Assembly (NCBI GenBank): GCA_003963145.1
Contig: RXJJ01000005.1
Span: 104,365 to 153,664, forward strand
DNA length: 49,300 nucleotides
Direction of reading: 5' to 3'
Source: Bradyrhizobiaceae bacterium
Lineage (GTDB): Bacteria; Pseudomonadota; Alphaproteobacteria; Rhizobiales; Xanthobacteraceae
Shown in pieces: positions 42,078-48,481 of the stretch (its first letter is position 1; each line of letters opens with the position of its first letter). The position numbers and the translations under genes are program-made. The notes beneath the pieces are model-generated. The model did no database searches and was not told the DNA's origin. It saw nothing but the letters and a program-made list of their open reading frames with translations.

Positions 42078-42464
42078 TCAGGAGCGATCCACGTCGCCAA
42101 TAATGCGAGACGCGCGCTGCAACACATCAATTTCGTCCCGGTAGCGATCCTCATTGAGGTCCGCCAATCGCTCCGAAGCCACGCGATAAATTTCGATGGC
42201 AACCGCAGCATGTTTTCTCCCCCGTTCAATGCGGGCCTGATTGGCCGCGCTGAGAATCTTTGTTGCCACGCTGTGCTTTGGATCTGTGACGTGGCCGTAG
42301 TAGATCGACGTGACGTGCCTCAATGTCAGACCGCATTGCCGGGCAACACGGTTCAACCAGGATTGCTTGGTGTCGGTCGGCTCGAATGAACCGGCGATAT
42401 CTGCAATCTCGTTTTTCCAATCGATGACGGAACTCATCAGTTTTCTGTCCTGATCCATCAACAC
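42078..42464 (-). CDS. Putative HTH regulatory protein of early left operon
   Basis: A protein of about 128 residues with a likely helix-turn-helix (NRVARQCGLTLRHVTSIYYG) and a helical C-terminus rich in Arg and Glu. The GTG at 42464 with GGAGA seven bases before is preferred; an ATG at 42458 and a GTG at 42518 are alternatives. It is first of the replication block and could regulate it, perhaps as a CII- or Cro-like activator. Confidence 0.6.
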   Translation of the reverse strand: MLMDQDRKLMSSVIDWKNEIADIAGSFEPTDTKQSWLNRVARQCGLTLRHVTSIYYGHVTDPKHSVATKILSAANQARIERGRKHAAVAIEIYRVASERLADLNEDRYRDEIDVLQRASRIIGDVDRS

Positions 42465-42494
42465 TCTGATCTCTCCATGCGTTAGGTTCGAAGC

Positions 42495-42665
42495 ATGGAG
42501 AGGATCGACAACACTCACATAGACGACGCATGGCAGACGCTGTTCAGAGCGTCAGCCGAATTAGAACGCATGCTCCGGCGGCAACCGGCGCAGATCATTG
42601 ACTTGGAAGTTGAGAGACAAAAACGCGCTCATCCGAGCCTCCATGAGGCAAGAAAAGCGCGATAG
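42495..42665 (+). CDS. Small helical protein (doubtful)
   Basis: A 56-residue charged helical sequence (MERIDNTHIDDAWQTLFRAS...) on the plus strand, starting 31 bases from the divergent HTH gene and with AGG nine bases before the ATG. It leads toward the next plus-strand gene. No family is recognised; chance reading is possible. Confidence 0.4.
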   Translation: MERIDNTHIDDAWQTLFRASAELERMLRRQPAQIIDLEVERQKRAHPSLHEARKAR

Positions 42666-42760
42666 GAGCGACGGAAGCGGCTCAAGAATGGCGTTGAGAT
42701 TTCAAAGGGGACCATGCATCCTTTGTCATTGTCCCATTTGAAAAATTTAATGGAGCCGTC

Positions 42761-43066
42761 ATGAGCGATACACCCATGAGCGAAATCATTCCCGGTGTAG
42801 AAGACGGGGTTAGCGCTATTGCTGGCGCCAATGCCCCATTCATATTCGTTGACGGATGTCCGACCTATGGTTTCTCCAGCGGAGTTGGCAACATTACCGT
42901 TGAGGCTCTGCGATTTCAGGGCGTTGGCGGGAAGGTAGTTAGAGATCGCGTTATTGTGGCCCATCTTCGGATGGGCATTCATGGCCTGCTGAGTTTGAAA
43001 AGTGCCTTCGATGCGATGCTTCTTCAGGCCACTCCCGCTGCTAACCAGGAGACGAAGCCCTCGTAA
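42761..43066 (+). CDS. Conserved hypothetical phage/alphaproteobacterial protein
   Basis: A 101-residue protein with NAPFIFVDGCPTYGFSSGVG, NITVEALRFQGVGGKVVRDR and VIVAHLRMGIHGLLSLKSAF, a pattern common in Bradyrhizobium-like genomes and phages but of unknown function. GGAG lies six bases upstream of the ATG. It runs opposite to the early left transcript and may be expressed in the lysogen. A minus-strand frame in the same place is rejected. Confidence 0.75.
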   Translation: MSDTPMSEIIPGVEDGVSAIAGANAPFIFVDGCPTYGFSSGVGNITVEALRFQGVGGKVVRDRVIVAHLRMGIHGLLSLKSAFDAMLLQATPAANQETKPS

Positions 43067-43140
43067 TGCACGCAGCCACACCGGCCCTCGTTTCAGCGGG
43101 AGAAGGATAAACGGCTCTGGATCGTCAAATGGCGCGAGCT

Positions 43141-43395
43141 TCATGCCGATACCTCAGTATCGGAGGGGGCTATTTCAATTTTAGGAGGAAGGAAGTCTTC
43201 CGCTGAGAGCGGGATTCCGTTTCGTTCTGCGAAGTCGAGAAGCGTGCGATGATGCGATTGGGGGATCAGCCCATCCGTACCGCCCAGCTTCCTAGGGCGC
43301 TTCCAGTTTGAGACGCGCGTGCGATGCACGCCGACGATACCGGCCACCAAGCCCGTTCCGCCAAGTAGTTTGATAACTGTCTGCGCTGGCTCCAT
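43141..43395 (-). CDS. Cro-like early regulator
   Basis: An 84-residue protein with a helix-turn-helix, KLLGGTGLVAGIVGVHRTRV followed by SNWKRPRKLGG, as in YdaS/Cro-type regulators. The ATG at 43395 is chosen because a promoter (TTGCAC-17-TACTAT, 43431-43403) ends seven bases before it, giving a leaderless message; the longer frame would run through the operators. Divergent from the repressor gene, it should repress the repressor and turn on the lytic path. Confidence 0.75.
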   Translation of the reverse strand: MEPAQTVIKLLGGTGLVAGIVGVHRTRVSNWKRPRKLGGTDGLIPQSHHRTLLDFAERNGIPLSAEDFLPPKIEIAPSDTEVSA

Positions 43396-43402
43396 GCGAA
43401 GC

Positions 43403-43431
43403 ATAGTAGCGATTATCGCTACAATGTGCAA
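43403..43431 (-). promoter_or_regulatory. Leftward early promoter (cro-like gene)
   Basis: On the minus strand TTGCAC (43431-43426), 17 bases, TACTAT (43408-43403). The operator at 43405-43423 fills the spacer and touches the -10, so bound repressor would block it. The start point is expected at the ATG at 43395. Confidence 0.75.
43405..43423. promoter_or_regulatory. Operator O1
   Basis: AGTAGCG-ATTAT-CGCTACA, an almost perfect 19-base inverted repeat inside the leftward promoter. Shares arms with the sites at 43464, 45790 and 45821. Predicted target of the S24-type repressor and/or the Cro-like protein. Confidence 0.75.
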
Positions 43432-43437
43432 GCGGCG

Positions 43438-43456
43438 TGTAGCGATTTCGTCCACA
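43438..43456. promoter_or_regulatory. Operator O2 (degenerate)
   Basis: TGTAGCG-ATTTC-GTCCACA: one perfect arm and one decayed arm, midway between O1 and O3. Probably a weaker site. Confidence 0.5.
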
Positions 43457-43463
43457 GACAGGA

Positions 43464-43482
43464 TGTAGCGCAAAACGCTACA
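43464..43482. promoter_or_regulatory. Operator O3
   Basis: TGTAGCG-CAAAA-CGCTACA, perfect arms, ending eight bases before the repressor ATG and overlapping its likely -10 (TACATT, 43479-43484). Suggests autorepression. Confidence 0.75.
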
Positions 43483-43489
43483 TTACAGC

Positions 43490-44140
43490 ATGGCGACTAA
43501 ACACAAAAAGTCTGACTTAGCCCTTTGGCTGGAGGGCGCTCTTGCTCATGCGGGCATGTCGCAGGCCGAGCTGGCCAGGCGGCTTTCGCAGCATTTGCGC
43601 GCTGAATACGAGCGGTCGCAAGTTAATAAAATGGTGTTGGACCGCCGCGTGATGACTGCTCCAGAAATGATCGCAATCGAAGCGATCACTGGATATAGGC
43701 TTCCTCAAGGACTGAGACCCGCTGAAGCTCCCATTGAAGCCCCTACCCTTGTCCACGTACCGCTGCTTGATCGGGTTGCCGCTGGCAAATTAAAGCAGCC
43801 GCTATCTCAGCTCCCCGTCGAAGACTTGCCTCTTTTGGCTTTTTCCGATCTCGGGCGTGGCGACTGGATCGCGCTGACCGTAGAGGGCGATTCCATGGAT
43901 TTAATTGCCCCGGAAGGTGCGACTATCATTTTGAACCGCGCCGATCAGACCCTCGTATCCGGCAAGCCATATGTGTTTTCAGATCGCGGAGAAATGGGTT
44001 TCAAAGTTTGGCAATCAGAGCCGCCCAGGTGGGAGCCTCGCTCGACTAACAGGTCTCATTCGATAAAATTTGTAAAATCCAAACGCGATGCAGAGCGCAT
44101 GGTTGTAGGTCGCGTTAAACGAACAGTATTGGATTTATGA
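43490..44140 (+). CDS. CI-like repressor with S24 (LexA) peptidase domain
   Basis: A 216-residue repressor of the lysogenic state. The N-terminal helix-turn-helix is ALAHAGMSQAELARRLSQHL; the C-terminal domain is an S24 peptidase with Ser135 (TVEGDSMDLI) and Lys172 (GFKVW). An Ala98-Gly99 bond (RVAAGKLK) lies at the expected self-cleavage site, so RecA-stimulated cleavage after DNA damage is likely. The weak promoter is CAGACA-18-TACATT, so the message probably starts at the ATG (leaderless, as in lambda). O3 overlaps the promoter. Confidence 0.9.
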   Translation: MATKHKKSDLALWLEGALAHAGMSQAELARRLSQHLRAEYERSQVNKMVLDRRVMTAPEMIAIEAITGYRLPQGLRPAEAPIEAPTLVHVPLLDRVAAGKLKQPLSQLPVEDLPLLAFSDLGRGDWIALTVEGDSMDLIAPEGATIILNRADQTLVSGKPYVFSDRGEMGFKVWQSEPPRWEPRSTNRSHSIKFVKSKRDAERMVVGRVKRTVLDL

Positions 44141-44156
44141 AATAAAGGAGGGGCAC

Positions 44157-44894
44157 ATGTCCGCGCTCGGATATGAGAACGGGCTTTATGATAAAATCGG
44201 CGGCTGGCTTATTTTACCGGCATTTTTGCACCCCGTGATCGGAATGATAGTTAACATTAAAGAAGCCGTAGATGACTTCTCTGTTCATGCCGAGAAACTT
44301 ACCTCTGAAGTACAAATCTTTTTAATGGTAAATGCGATCCTTTGCTTGATAATGGCTGCGGCTTGGGGCTGCTCTTTATATTTCGCCTCAACTTTGAATC
44401 GTATATTCCCCTCCTTCTATGCTTGGCTAAACGCAATCAACGTAGTCGTTGGTGGCCTGATATTATTATTTATTGTACAGAAGTTCGGCGCGGCACCTAC
44501 CCCAGAAGACTACGCCGATTTTTCCAAGAACGTTTTGGCTGCGATTATTTGGATTCCTTACATCCTGGTTTCTAAAAGAGTGAAGGCTACGTTTTACGGG
44601 ATCCCTATGCCGGCGAGACCGATTAATAGTCACGTAGGATATCTTGCGCGGACGCCGGAATACATTGAGCAGAAAGAACAAAGAAAAATGGAGTTGAGCA
44701 ATCTCAGTATGCTTCAGCGCTTCGGAATGGTCGTCTATTGGTTCTTTTGCGTGGTGGCCGCGCTGTGTGTCGGAATTGGGGTATTCGCAGCGGCGAATAC
44801 CAATCAAGCAGCCCCATTTTTCCTTTCGATCATTTGCGCCTTTATTGCGTGGCTGATCGGACGCGCTGTAAAATTTATTATCTTGGGGAAGTAG
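44157..44894 (+). CDS. DUF2569-like polytopic membrane protein
   Basis: A 245-residue protein with about six hydrophobic segments and the family opening YDKIGGWLILPAFLHPVIGM, typical of DUF2569. A strong AAAGGAGG precedes the ATG. It lies 16 bases after the repressor stop, so it is expressed in the lysogen. The coding region is AT-richer than its neighbours, a sign of recent gain. Such prophage membrane proteins may cause superinfection exclusion; not proven here. Confidence 0.75.
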   Translation: MSALGYENGLYDKIGGWLILPAFLHPVIGMIVNIKEAVDDFSVHAEKLTSEVQIFLMVNAILCLIMAAAWGCSLYFASTLNRIFPSFYAWLNAINVVVGGLILLFIVQKFGAAPTPEDYADFSKNVLAAIIWIPYILVSKRVKATFYGIPMPARPINSHVGYLARTPEYIEQKEQRKMELSNLSMLQRFGMVVYWFFCVVAALCVGIGVFAAANTNQAAPFFLSIICAFIAWLIGRAVKFIILGK

Positions 44895-45011
44895 ATGGAT
44901 TTCACCGAAAGAGTGATGAATTTAACGTTCTTCATCACCTTCATATGGTGGTGGAGCAGCATCAGGGTTTGGCGCCGAGCGCGATCAGAGGGAAATTTCT
45001 CTCTCATATAA
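44895..45011 (+). CDS. 38-residue membrane peptide
   Basis: Encodes MDFTERVMNLTFFITFIWWW and a basic tail (SSIRVWRRARSEGN...). The ATG follows the DUF2569 stop directly (TAGATG), with GGGGAAG before it. One short aromatic membrane span followed by basic residues resembles small toxins or membrane regulators. Function unknown. Confidence 0.5.
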   Translation: MDFTERVMNLTFFITFIWWWSSIRVWRRARSEGNFSLI

Positions 45012-45014
45012 TAA

Positions 45015-45032
45015 GCCCCGCAGAAGCGGGGC
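45015..45032. terminator. Hairpin terminator after membrane-peptide gene
   Basis: GCCCCGC-AGAA-GCGGGGC, a perfect seven-pair stem. The plus side has only a weak T run; the minus side (TTATTATAT) is better. Probably bidirectional. Confidence 0.6.
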
Positions 45033-45062
45033 TAAATTGGGTCTAAATAAAGCTAGCTCATA

Positions 45063-45464
45063 ATGAATAAATATAAGGGACCGAAAACACCCGATCTTAT
45101 TATCGGCCCCATGCCGGCGGATGTTATAAACAAAACCTTAGGGACTGAGATCGAGGCCGGAGATGTGATTCTGACGCGCGGCGCTCAACGCCATGCCTAT
45201 AGGAGGCATCCAGAGGATTATCCGAAGTGTCTTCCCCATCTGGCGAGTGTTGTTGCCGATCCTAGATATATAGGAGACGATGATACAAATTCTGGAATCG
45301 AAATTTGGGGCTATGCCATAGCGATTCAATCGCTTGTTCTGGTCGCGGTAGAATTGATGCCAGATGCTAATGGCCGGTATCAAATATCGAGCTTCTATAT
45401 GGTGTCGGAAAAGAAGGCCCAGAGCCGCCGGCAGAAGGGCTTTCTGAAGGTTGCAGTTCGGTAA
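45063..45464 (+). CDS. PBECR-like nuclease domain protein
   Basis: A 133-residue protein resembling PBECR domains (phage Barnase-EndoU-ColicinE5/D-RelE-like nucleases): GDVILTRGAQRHAYRRHPED, LPHLASVVADPRYIGDD, EIWGYAIAIQSLVLVAVELM and SSFYMVSEKKAQSRRQKG. The histidines and final K/R-x-x-K/R residues fit an RNase-type fold. It stands alone between two hairpins in the lysogenic region, a place for toxins or exclusion genes. No antitoxin is obvious. A CATAAT at 45059-45064 overlaps the start, so a second ATG at 45111 is possible. Confidence 0.65.
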   Translation: MNKYKGPKTPDLIIGPMPADVINKTLGTEIEAGDVILTRGAQRHAYRRHPEDYPKCLPHLASVVADPRYIGDDDTNSGIEIWGYAIAIQSLVLVAVELMPDANGRYQISSFYMVSEKKAQSRRQKGFLKVAVR

Positions 45465-45470
45465 AATCAA

Positions 45471-45496
45471 AAGGCCCCGGCAAATACCGGGGCCTT
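45471..45496. terminator. Perfect 10-bp hairpin terminator
   Basis: AAGGCCCCGG-CAAATA-CCGGGGCCTT. The minus-strand reading is followed by TTTTGATTTTA, a good U run; on the plus strand the run is short. Separates the nuclease gene from the right early region. Confidence 0.75.
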
Positions 45497-45720
45497 CGGA
45501 TCAGTTTGGGAAATTTGATTTGGCGGGGTGCCCACACCCGCATCTCTTCGCCAGTTCCCCGGCTACTTTGCCTGATGAACGTTCGATCACCAGGCGCGTG
45601 AGGAGGCCGTTCTCACCTCAAAACTCAAATTCCCACATGGGAAACTAAACCAGAACGCTCGCGTTCCCGCAAGTTAAATCGATAATATCGAGGTATTTTC
45701 GGGGGGTTATTGGGGGTTCT

Positions 45721-45735
45721 GTTCCTCTTTTGTTC
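45721..45735 (+). promoter_or_regulatory. Second LexA-type box
   Basis: GTTC-CTCTTTT-GTTC, a perfect alphaproteobacterial LexA box. The surrounding bases match the one at 15265-15279: CTGTTC-N6-TGTTCTAT in both. It lies 80 bases before the -35 of the rightward promoter. Which promoter it controls is not clear. Confidence 0.55.
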
Positions 45736-45789
45736 TATTAATTGATAGCCGCCCGATTCCGGCGGCTTCCCCGGAGGCTGCAAAATAAA

Positions 45790-45808
45790 TGTTTCGATTA
45801 TCGCTACA
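45790..45808. promoter_or_regulatory. Operator O4
   Basis: TGTTTCG-ATTAT-CGCTACA: one perfect arm, the other five of seven matches. Lies upstream of the rightward promoter, 31 bases from O5, almost three helical turns apart. Confidence 0.65.
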
Positions 45809-45814
45809 TCCCAC

Positions 45815-45843
45815 TTGACGTGTAGCGATTAGCGCTACATACT
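45815..45843 (+). promoter_or_regulatory. Rightward early promoter with operator O5
   Basis: TTGACG (45815-45820), 17 bases, CATACT (45838-45843). The spacer holds O5 (45821-45839): TGTAGCG-ATTAG-CGCTACA, a perfect palindrome. Repressor bound here would exclude RNA polymerase. Confidence 0.75.
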
Positions 45844-45881
45844 CCCTCCATCAACCAACTGCATTGCAGGGAGTGATGGGG

Positions 45882-46268
45882 ATGAAGGATTTGGAGAACC
45901 GCGTTGAGAGCCCCGAGCGTCCCGCTGGCGCTCTTTCCTCAACCAAGCCCCGCCGTCTGGATCGGACACTCTATTTCGTTGAGAACGATTTTGGTCCCCG
46001 CCTCGGTCGCGCCTTCGTCGAGCTCGACCGTGACACCAATTCCCGCCAGTCGGTCATTAACCAGATCGTGTCCGGCGAGCTCACCCCCGTCAAAATCCTT
46101 GAAGTGATCGAGGATGAAAACTCCTGTCGTGACGTGACGGAGGACATCGCTTGGGAGGTCTGTCACGCGCTGTCACGCGAGCCCGATCCTATCACCTACC
46201 AGCAGCGCGATTTTCTGGAACAGGTGCTTGGCATCGAAGTCGCCAACACCTTCATGGCGGCCGCGTGA
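45882..46268 (+). CDS. Early phage protein, first of rightward operon
   Basis: A 128-residue protein with a basic N-terminus and an alpha/beta middle (RLDRTLYFVENDFGPRLGRA ... SRQSVINQIVSGELTPVKIL). No family is recognised. The ATG at 45882 with GGAG eight bases before is preferred to the ATG at 45876. As first gene after the promoter it may be a regulator such as an N/CII-like function; this is inference. Confidence 0.6.
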   Translation: MKDLENRVESPERPAGALSSTKPRRLDRTLYFVENDFGPRLGRAFVELDRDTNSRQSVINQIVSGELTPVKILEVIEDENSCRDVTEDIAWEVCHALSREPDPITYQQRDFLEQVLGIEVANTFMAAA

Positions 46269-46498
46269 TGAACATCACATCCGATTTCTGCATCGTTGGC
46301 GCGAAAGAAGGCCGTGAAGAACTCGCCACGCACATCGCCACAGGCGGCAAGGCATTGGTCGAGGTTCAGGTCTGGATAGACACCGTCCACTCTCGTGACG
46401 ATGGCGCCAGCATTGAATTCAGCGGCTCGGTGCAGCGGATCATTGGGCCTGTTCTGAAATTCGCGGAGCCCGCCCTCACCGCAAAGGTGCAGCCATGA
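46268..46498 (+). CDS. Hypothetical early phage protein
   Basis: A 76-residue protein (MNITSDFCIVGAKEGREELA ... IDTVHSRDDGASIEFSGSVQ). It overlaps the previous stop as TGATG. Beta-rich, soluble, no family recognised. Part of the recombination operon. Confidence 0.65.
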   Translation: MNITSDFCIVGAKEGREELATHIATGGKALVEVQVWIDTVHSRDDGASIEFSGSVQRIIGPVLKFAEPALTAKVQP

Positions 46499-46725
46499 GT
46501 GGGGGCAAAGAAGTGGCGGGAACTTACGTGACGACGCGAGACATCTCAAAGAATGAGTGTTGTTGGTTAGAGAATGACATTCAATCCGGCACGACTGTGT
46601 ATCGCTATGACGGTTACACGTATGGCTGTGTGAGCGCCGCTGGGATGGCTTGCACATTTCAGCCTAATGAAACGCCGTTCTTTGAACTCCCGCGTTCCTC
46701 CCTCACCGCGAAAGGACAAGGCTGA
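46495..46725 (+). CDS. Hypothetical early phage protein
   Basis: A 76-residue protein (GTYVTTRDISKNECCWLENDI ... YDGYTYGCVSAAGMACTFQP shape) with four cysteines and aromatic residues, perhaps a small beta fold. ATGA and TGATG overlaps on both sides. No family recognised. Confidence 0.6.
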   Translation: MSGGKEVAGTYVTTRDISKNECCWLENDIQSGTTVYRYDGYTYGCVSAAGMACTFQPNETPFFELPRSSLTAKGQG

Positions 46726-46880
46726 TGAACAGGCTCACCGCCAATCAGCTTTGCGATCTGGCGCGCACCAAGCCGCCGCGCTCGGCAGCCCGCCACGATT
46801 ACCTCGTTCGCGCTCAAAAAGAGCGTCTGAAAGAACTCAAGAAAGCAATCCGAGACGACCGAAAGGCATCACGCAAATGA
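46725..46880 (+). CDS. Small basic helical protein
   Basis: A 51-residue, Lys/Arg-rich helical protein (MNRLTANQLCDLARTKPPRS ... ERLKELKKAIRDDRKASRK). Starts inside the preceding stop (TGATG) and ends overlapping the next start (ATGA). Charged helix suggests nucleic-acid binding. Function unknown. Confidence 0.6.
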   Translation: MNRLTANQLCDLARTKPPRSAARHDYLVRAQKERLKELKKAIRDDRKASRK

Positions 46881-47098
46881 CCGGCGAACCATCGACTCCA
46901 AAGGAAATCGCGCAGGACAAGATCGCGCGGGCCGTGCGGGATGCGTACTTGGCCATGGGCGAGCTTGTAAAGCTTCGCTCTGACCGCGTTGCCGGGCCGC
47001 TGTTCTCCGCAAGCGATGAGGCCGACTTGTGGGCCATCAAGCTTCGTGCAGATTTGTTGGTGTCCGATCTGCGTGCAGATGAATCGAGGGCGGCATAA
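46877..47098 (+). CDS. Hypothetical helical early protein
   Basis: A 73-residue helical protein (KEIAQDKIARAVRDAYLAMG ... EADLWAIKLRADLLVSDLRA). The ATG overlaps the stop before it (ATGA) and its stop overlaps the next start (TAATG). Its place just before the Rad52-like gene suggests a partner in recombination. Confidence 0.65.
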   Translation: MTGEPSTPKEIAQDKIARAVRDAYLAMGELVKLRSDRVAGPLFSASDEADLWAIKLRADLLVSDLRADESRAA

Positions 47099-47814
47099 TG
47101 GGCAAGCCATCGAAACAGATTCTCGATTTCATGGAAAAGCACGGCGTGGAATCCGATGAGATTTGGGAAGTCCACGGCAGTACCTGGGTCATCAAACACA
47201 AGGCACTTGAGCGCATCGCCGCCGAGCGCGGCGTTGAATGGGATCGACCCGCCATCATTGAACACGATGCGGCGAACAAGATTGCCGTGGTTTGCGTATT
47301 CGGGAAGCTTGGCGATCGCACAGAGTGGTCCATTGGCGAGGCGGCCCCGCAGAATAACAAAAACGCATATTGCTACGCGATGGCAGAGAAGCGCGGCAAG
47401 GATCGCGTCATCCTCAAACTGCTCAATGCTCATGGGTCGCTCTACTCTGAAGATGAGGCAGACGACTTCAAAGAGCCCGCTAAACGCGAAAATCCGCACG
47501 TCACCAGACCGTCCGACATAATGCCAGAGACGGAATACGACAAGTACGGGCAGCCCGTGGACAATATCCCTCTGGCCGATCAGGTCGTGGCGTCACTCCC
47601 CAAGAAGAACTCGAAACCGATATTCGAGGATTTGCAGAAGGAGATTTGGGAAACGGTGACACCAGCGGCGCTAACCTCATGGGGCGAGCGCAACAAGAAC
47701 AGGGTCGCATCTCTGCCGCACGATTGGCAGGAGATTCTTCGCGGCGTCTATCGCGAACACATGGATGCTCTCCGCAACCAGGATGAGCAAGATAACAGGA
47801 GGCTCGCAAGCTAA
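47098..47814 (+). CDS. Rad52/DdrA-like single-strand annealing protein (putative)
   Basis: A 238-residue protein with WEVHGSTWVIKHKALERIAA, GDRTEWSIGEAAPQNNKNAY and CYAMAEKRGKDRVILKLLNA then YSEDEADDFKEP; this set recurs in phage recombinases of the Rad52/DdrA/Erf group. It would anneal single strands in phage recombination and repair. The C-terminal 80 residues are variable. It is followed by an SSB-like protein and NinB. Confidence 0.7.
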   Translation: MGKPSKQILDFMEKHGVESDEIWEVHGSTWVIKHKALERIAAERGVEWDRPAIIEHDAANKIAVVCVFGKLGDRTEWSIGEAAPQNNKNAYCYAMAEKRGKDRVILKLLNAHGSLYSEDEADDFKEPAKRENPHVTRPSDIMPETEYDKYGQPVDNIPLADQVVASLPKKNSKPIFEDLQKEIWETVTPAALTSWGERNKNRVASLPHDWQEILRGVYREHMDALRNQDEQDNRRLAS

Positions 47815-48086
47815 TGGCAGGCAAATACGATAACAGTGGCGCTCTTTTCAAGAACGACCGCAAGGAAAAGGACAGCCACCCCGACTACAGCGGGAACATT
47901 ACCGTTGATGGCAGGGATTATTGGCTTTCCGCTTGGGTCAAGGACGGCGGCAAGGGCAAGTTTTTTTCCCTAGCGGTCAAGCCGAAGGAGGCCAAGCGAT
48001 CAGAGCGCAGCGATCCGATTTCAACCGGTCGCCCGCGCAACGACGACGTGAACGACGACATTCCCTTCGCACCAGAGGTCCGCTGA
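47814..48086 (+). CDS. DUF736-like single-strand binding-type protein
   Basis: A 90-residue protein opening with KYDNSGALFKNDRKEKDSHP, then YSGNITVDGRDYWLSAWVKD and GKFFSLAVKPKE. The pattern is the small OB-like phage family related to DUF736, found in recombination operons. A role binding single-stranded DNA is inferred. Confidence 0.7.
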   Translation: MAGKYDNSGALFKNDRKEKDSHPDYSGNITVDGRDYWLSAWVKDGGKGKFFSLAVKPKEAKRSERSDPISTGRPRNDDVNDDIPFAPEVR

Positions 48087-48481
48087 TGACGCGCGCGGTT
48101 CTCATTCTCAATGGTGCAGACGACAGAGCGAAGGCCGTTCATTGGGCGAATATCGCTCCGGTCGGCACACGCCTTGAGTTCAAGAAGCCGCGCAGGACGC
48201 TCCCGCAAAATGATCGGATGTGGGCCATGCTGACGGATATCGCTTCACAGACCGATCACAACGGACGCCGGTACTCGCCGGACCAATGGAAAGTTCTGTT
48301 TCTTCACGCCTGCGGCCGCGAGGTTCAGTTTCTTCCCGCGCTCGACAATTCGACGTTCATCCCATGGGGTCAATCGTCTCGCGATTTGTCGAAAGAAGAA
48401 ATGAGCGAACTTATCGACTTCATGCATGGGTGGGGCGCTGAGAACGGAATCGTCTTTCATGATCGCGCGGAGGCCGCATGA
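48086..48481 (+). CDS. NinB-like recombination protein
   Basis: A 131-residue protein of the NinB family: LEFKKPRRTLPQNDRMWAML, TDIASQTDHNGRRYSPDQWK, FLHACGREVQFLPALDNSTF, then SSRDLSKEEMSELIDFMHGW. In lambda it helps annealing with Beta and supports recombination. The ATG overlaps the preceding stop (TGATG). Confidence 0.88.
   Translation: MTRAVLILNGADDRAKAVHWANIAPVGTRLEFKKPRRTLPQNDRMWAMLTDIASQTDHNGRRYSPDQWKVLFLHACGREVQFLPALDNSTFIPWGQSSRDLSKEEMSELIDFMHGWGAENGIVFHDRAEAA

Larger units (their letters stand above)
45497..45881 (+). other. Regulatory region before the rightward early operon
   Basis: No gene is seen in these 385 bases. They hold a 13-base palindrome (TCGATAATATCGA, 45679-45691), a LexA-type box (45721-45735), a hairpin (GCCGCC...GGCGGC, 45748-45766), two operators (45790-45808, 45821-45839) and a promoter. 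This is the lysis-lysogeny control site of the rightward operon. Confidence 0.7.

Noticed and set aside
42629-43144. Long minus-strand open frame overlapping the Cro-like stop by ATGA
   Set aside because: It covers the plus-strand gene at 42761-43066, whose protein pattern is recognisable and whose ribosome site is good. The minus frame has no known pattern and looks like its antisense shadow.
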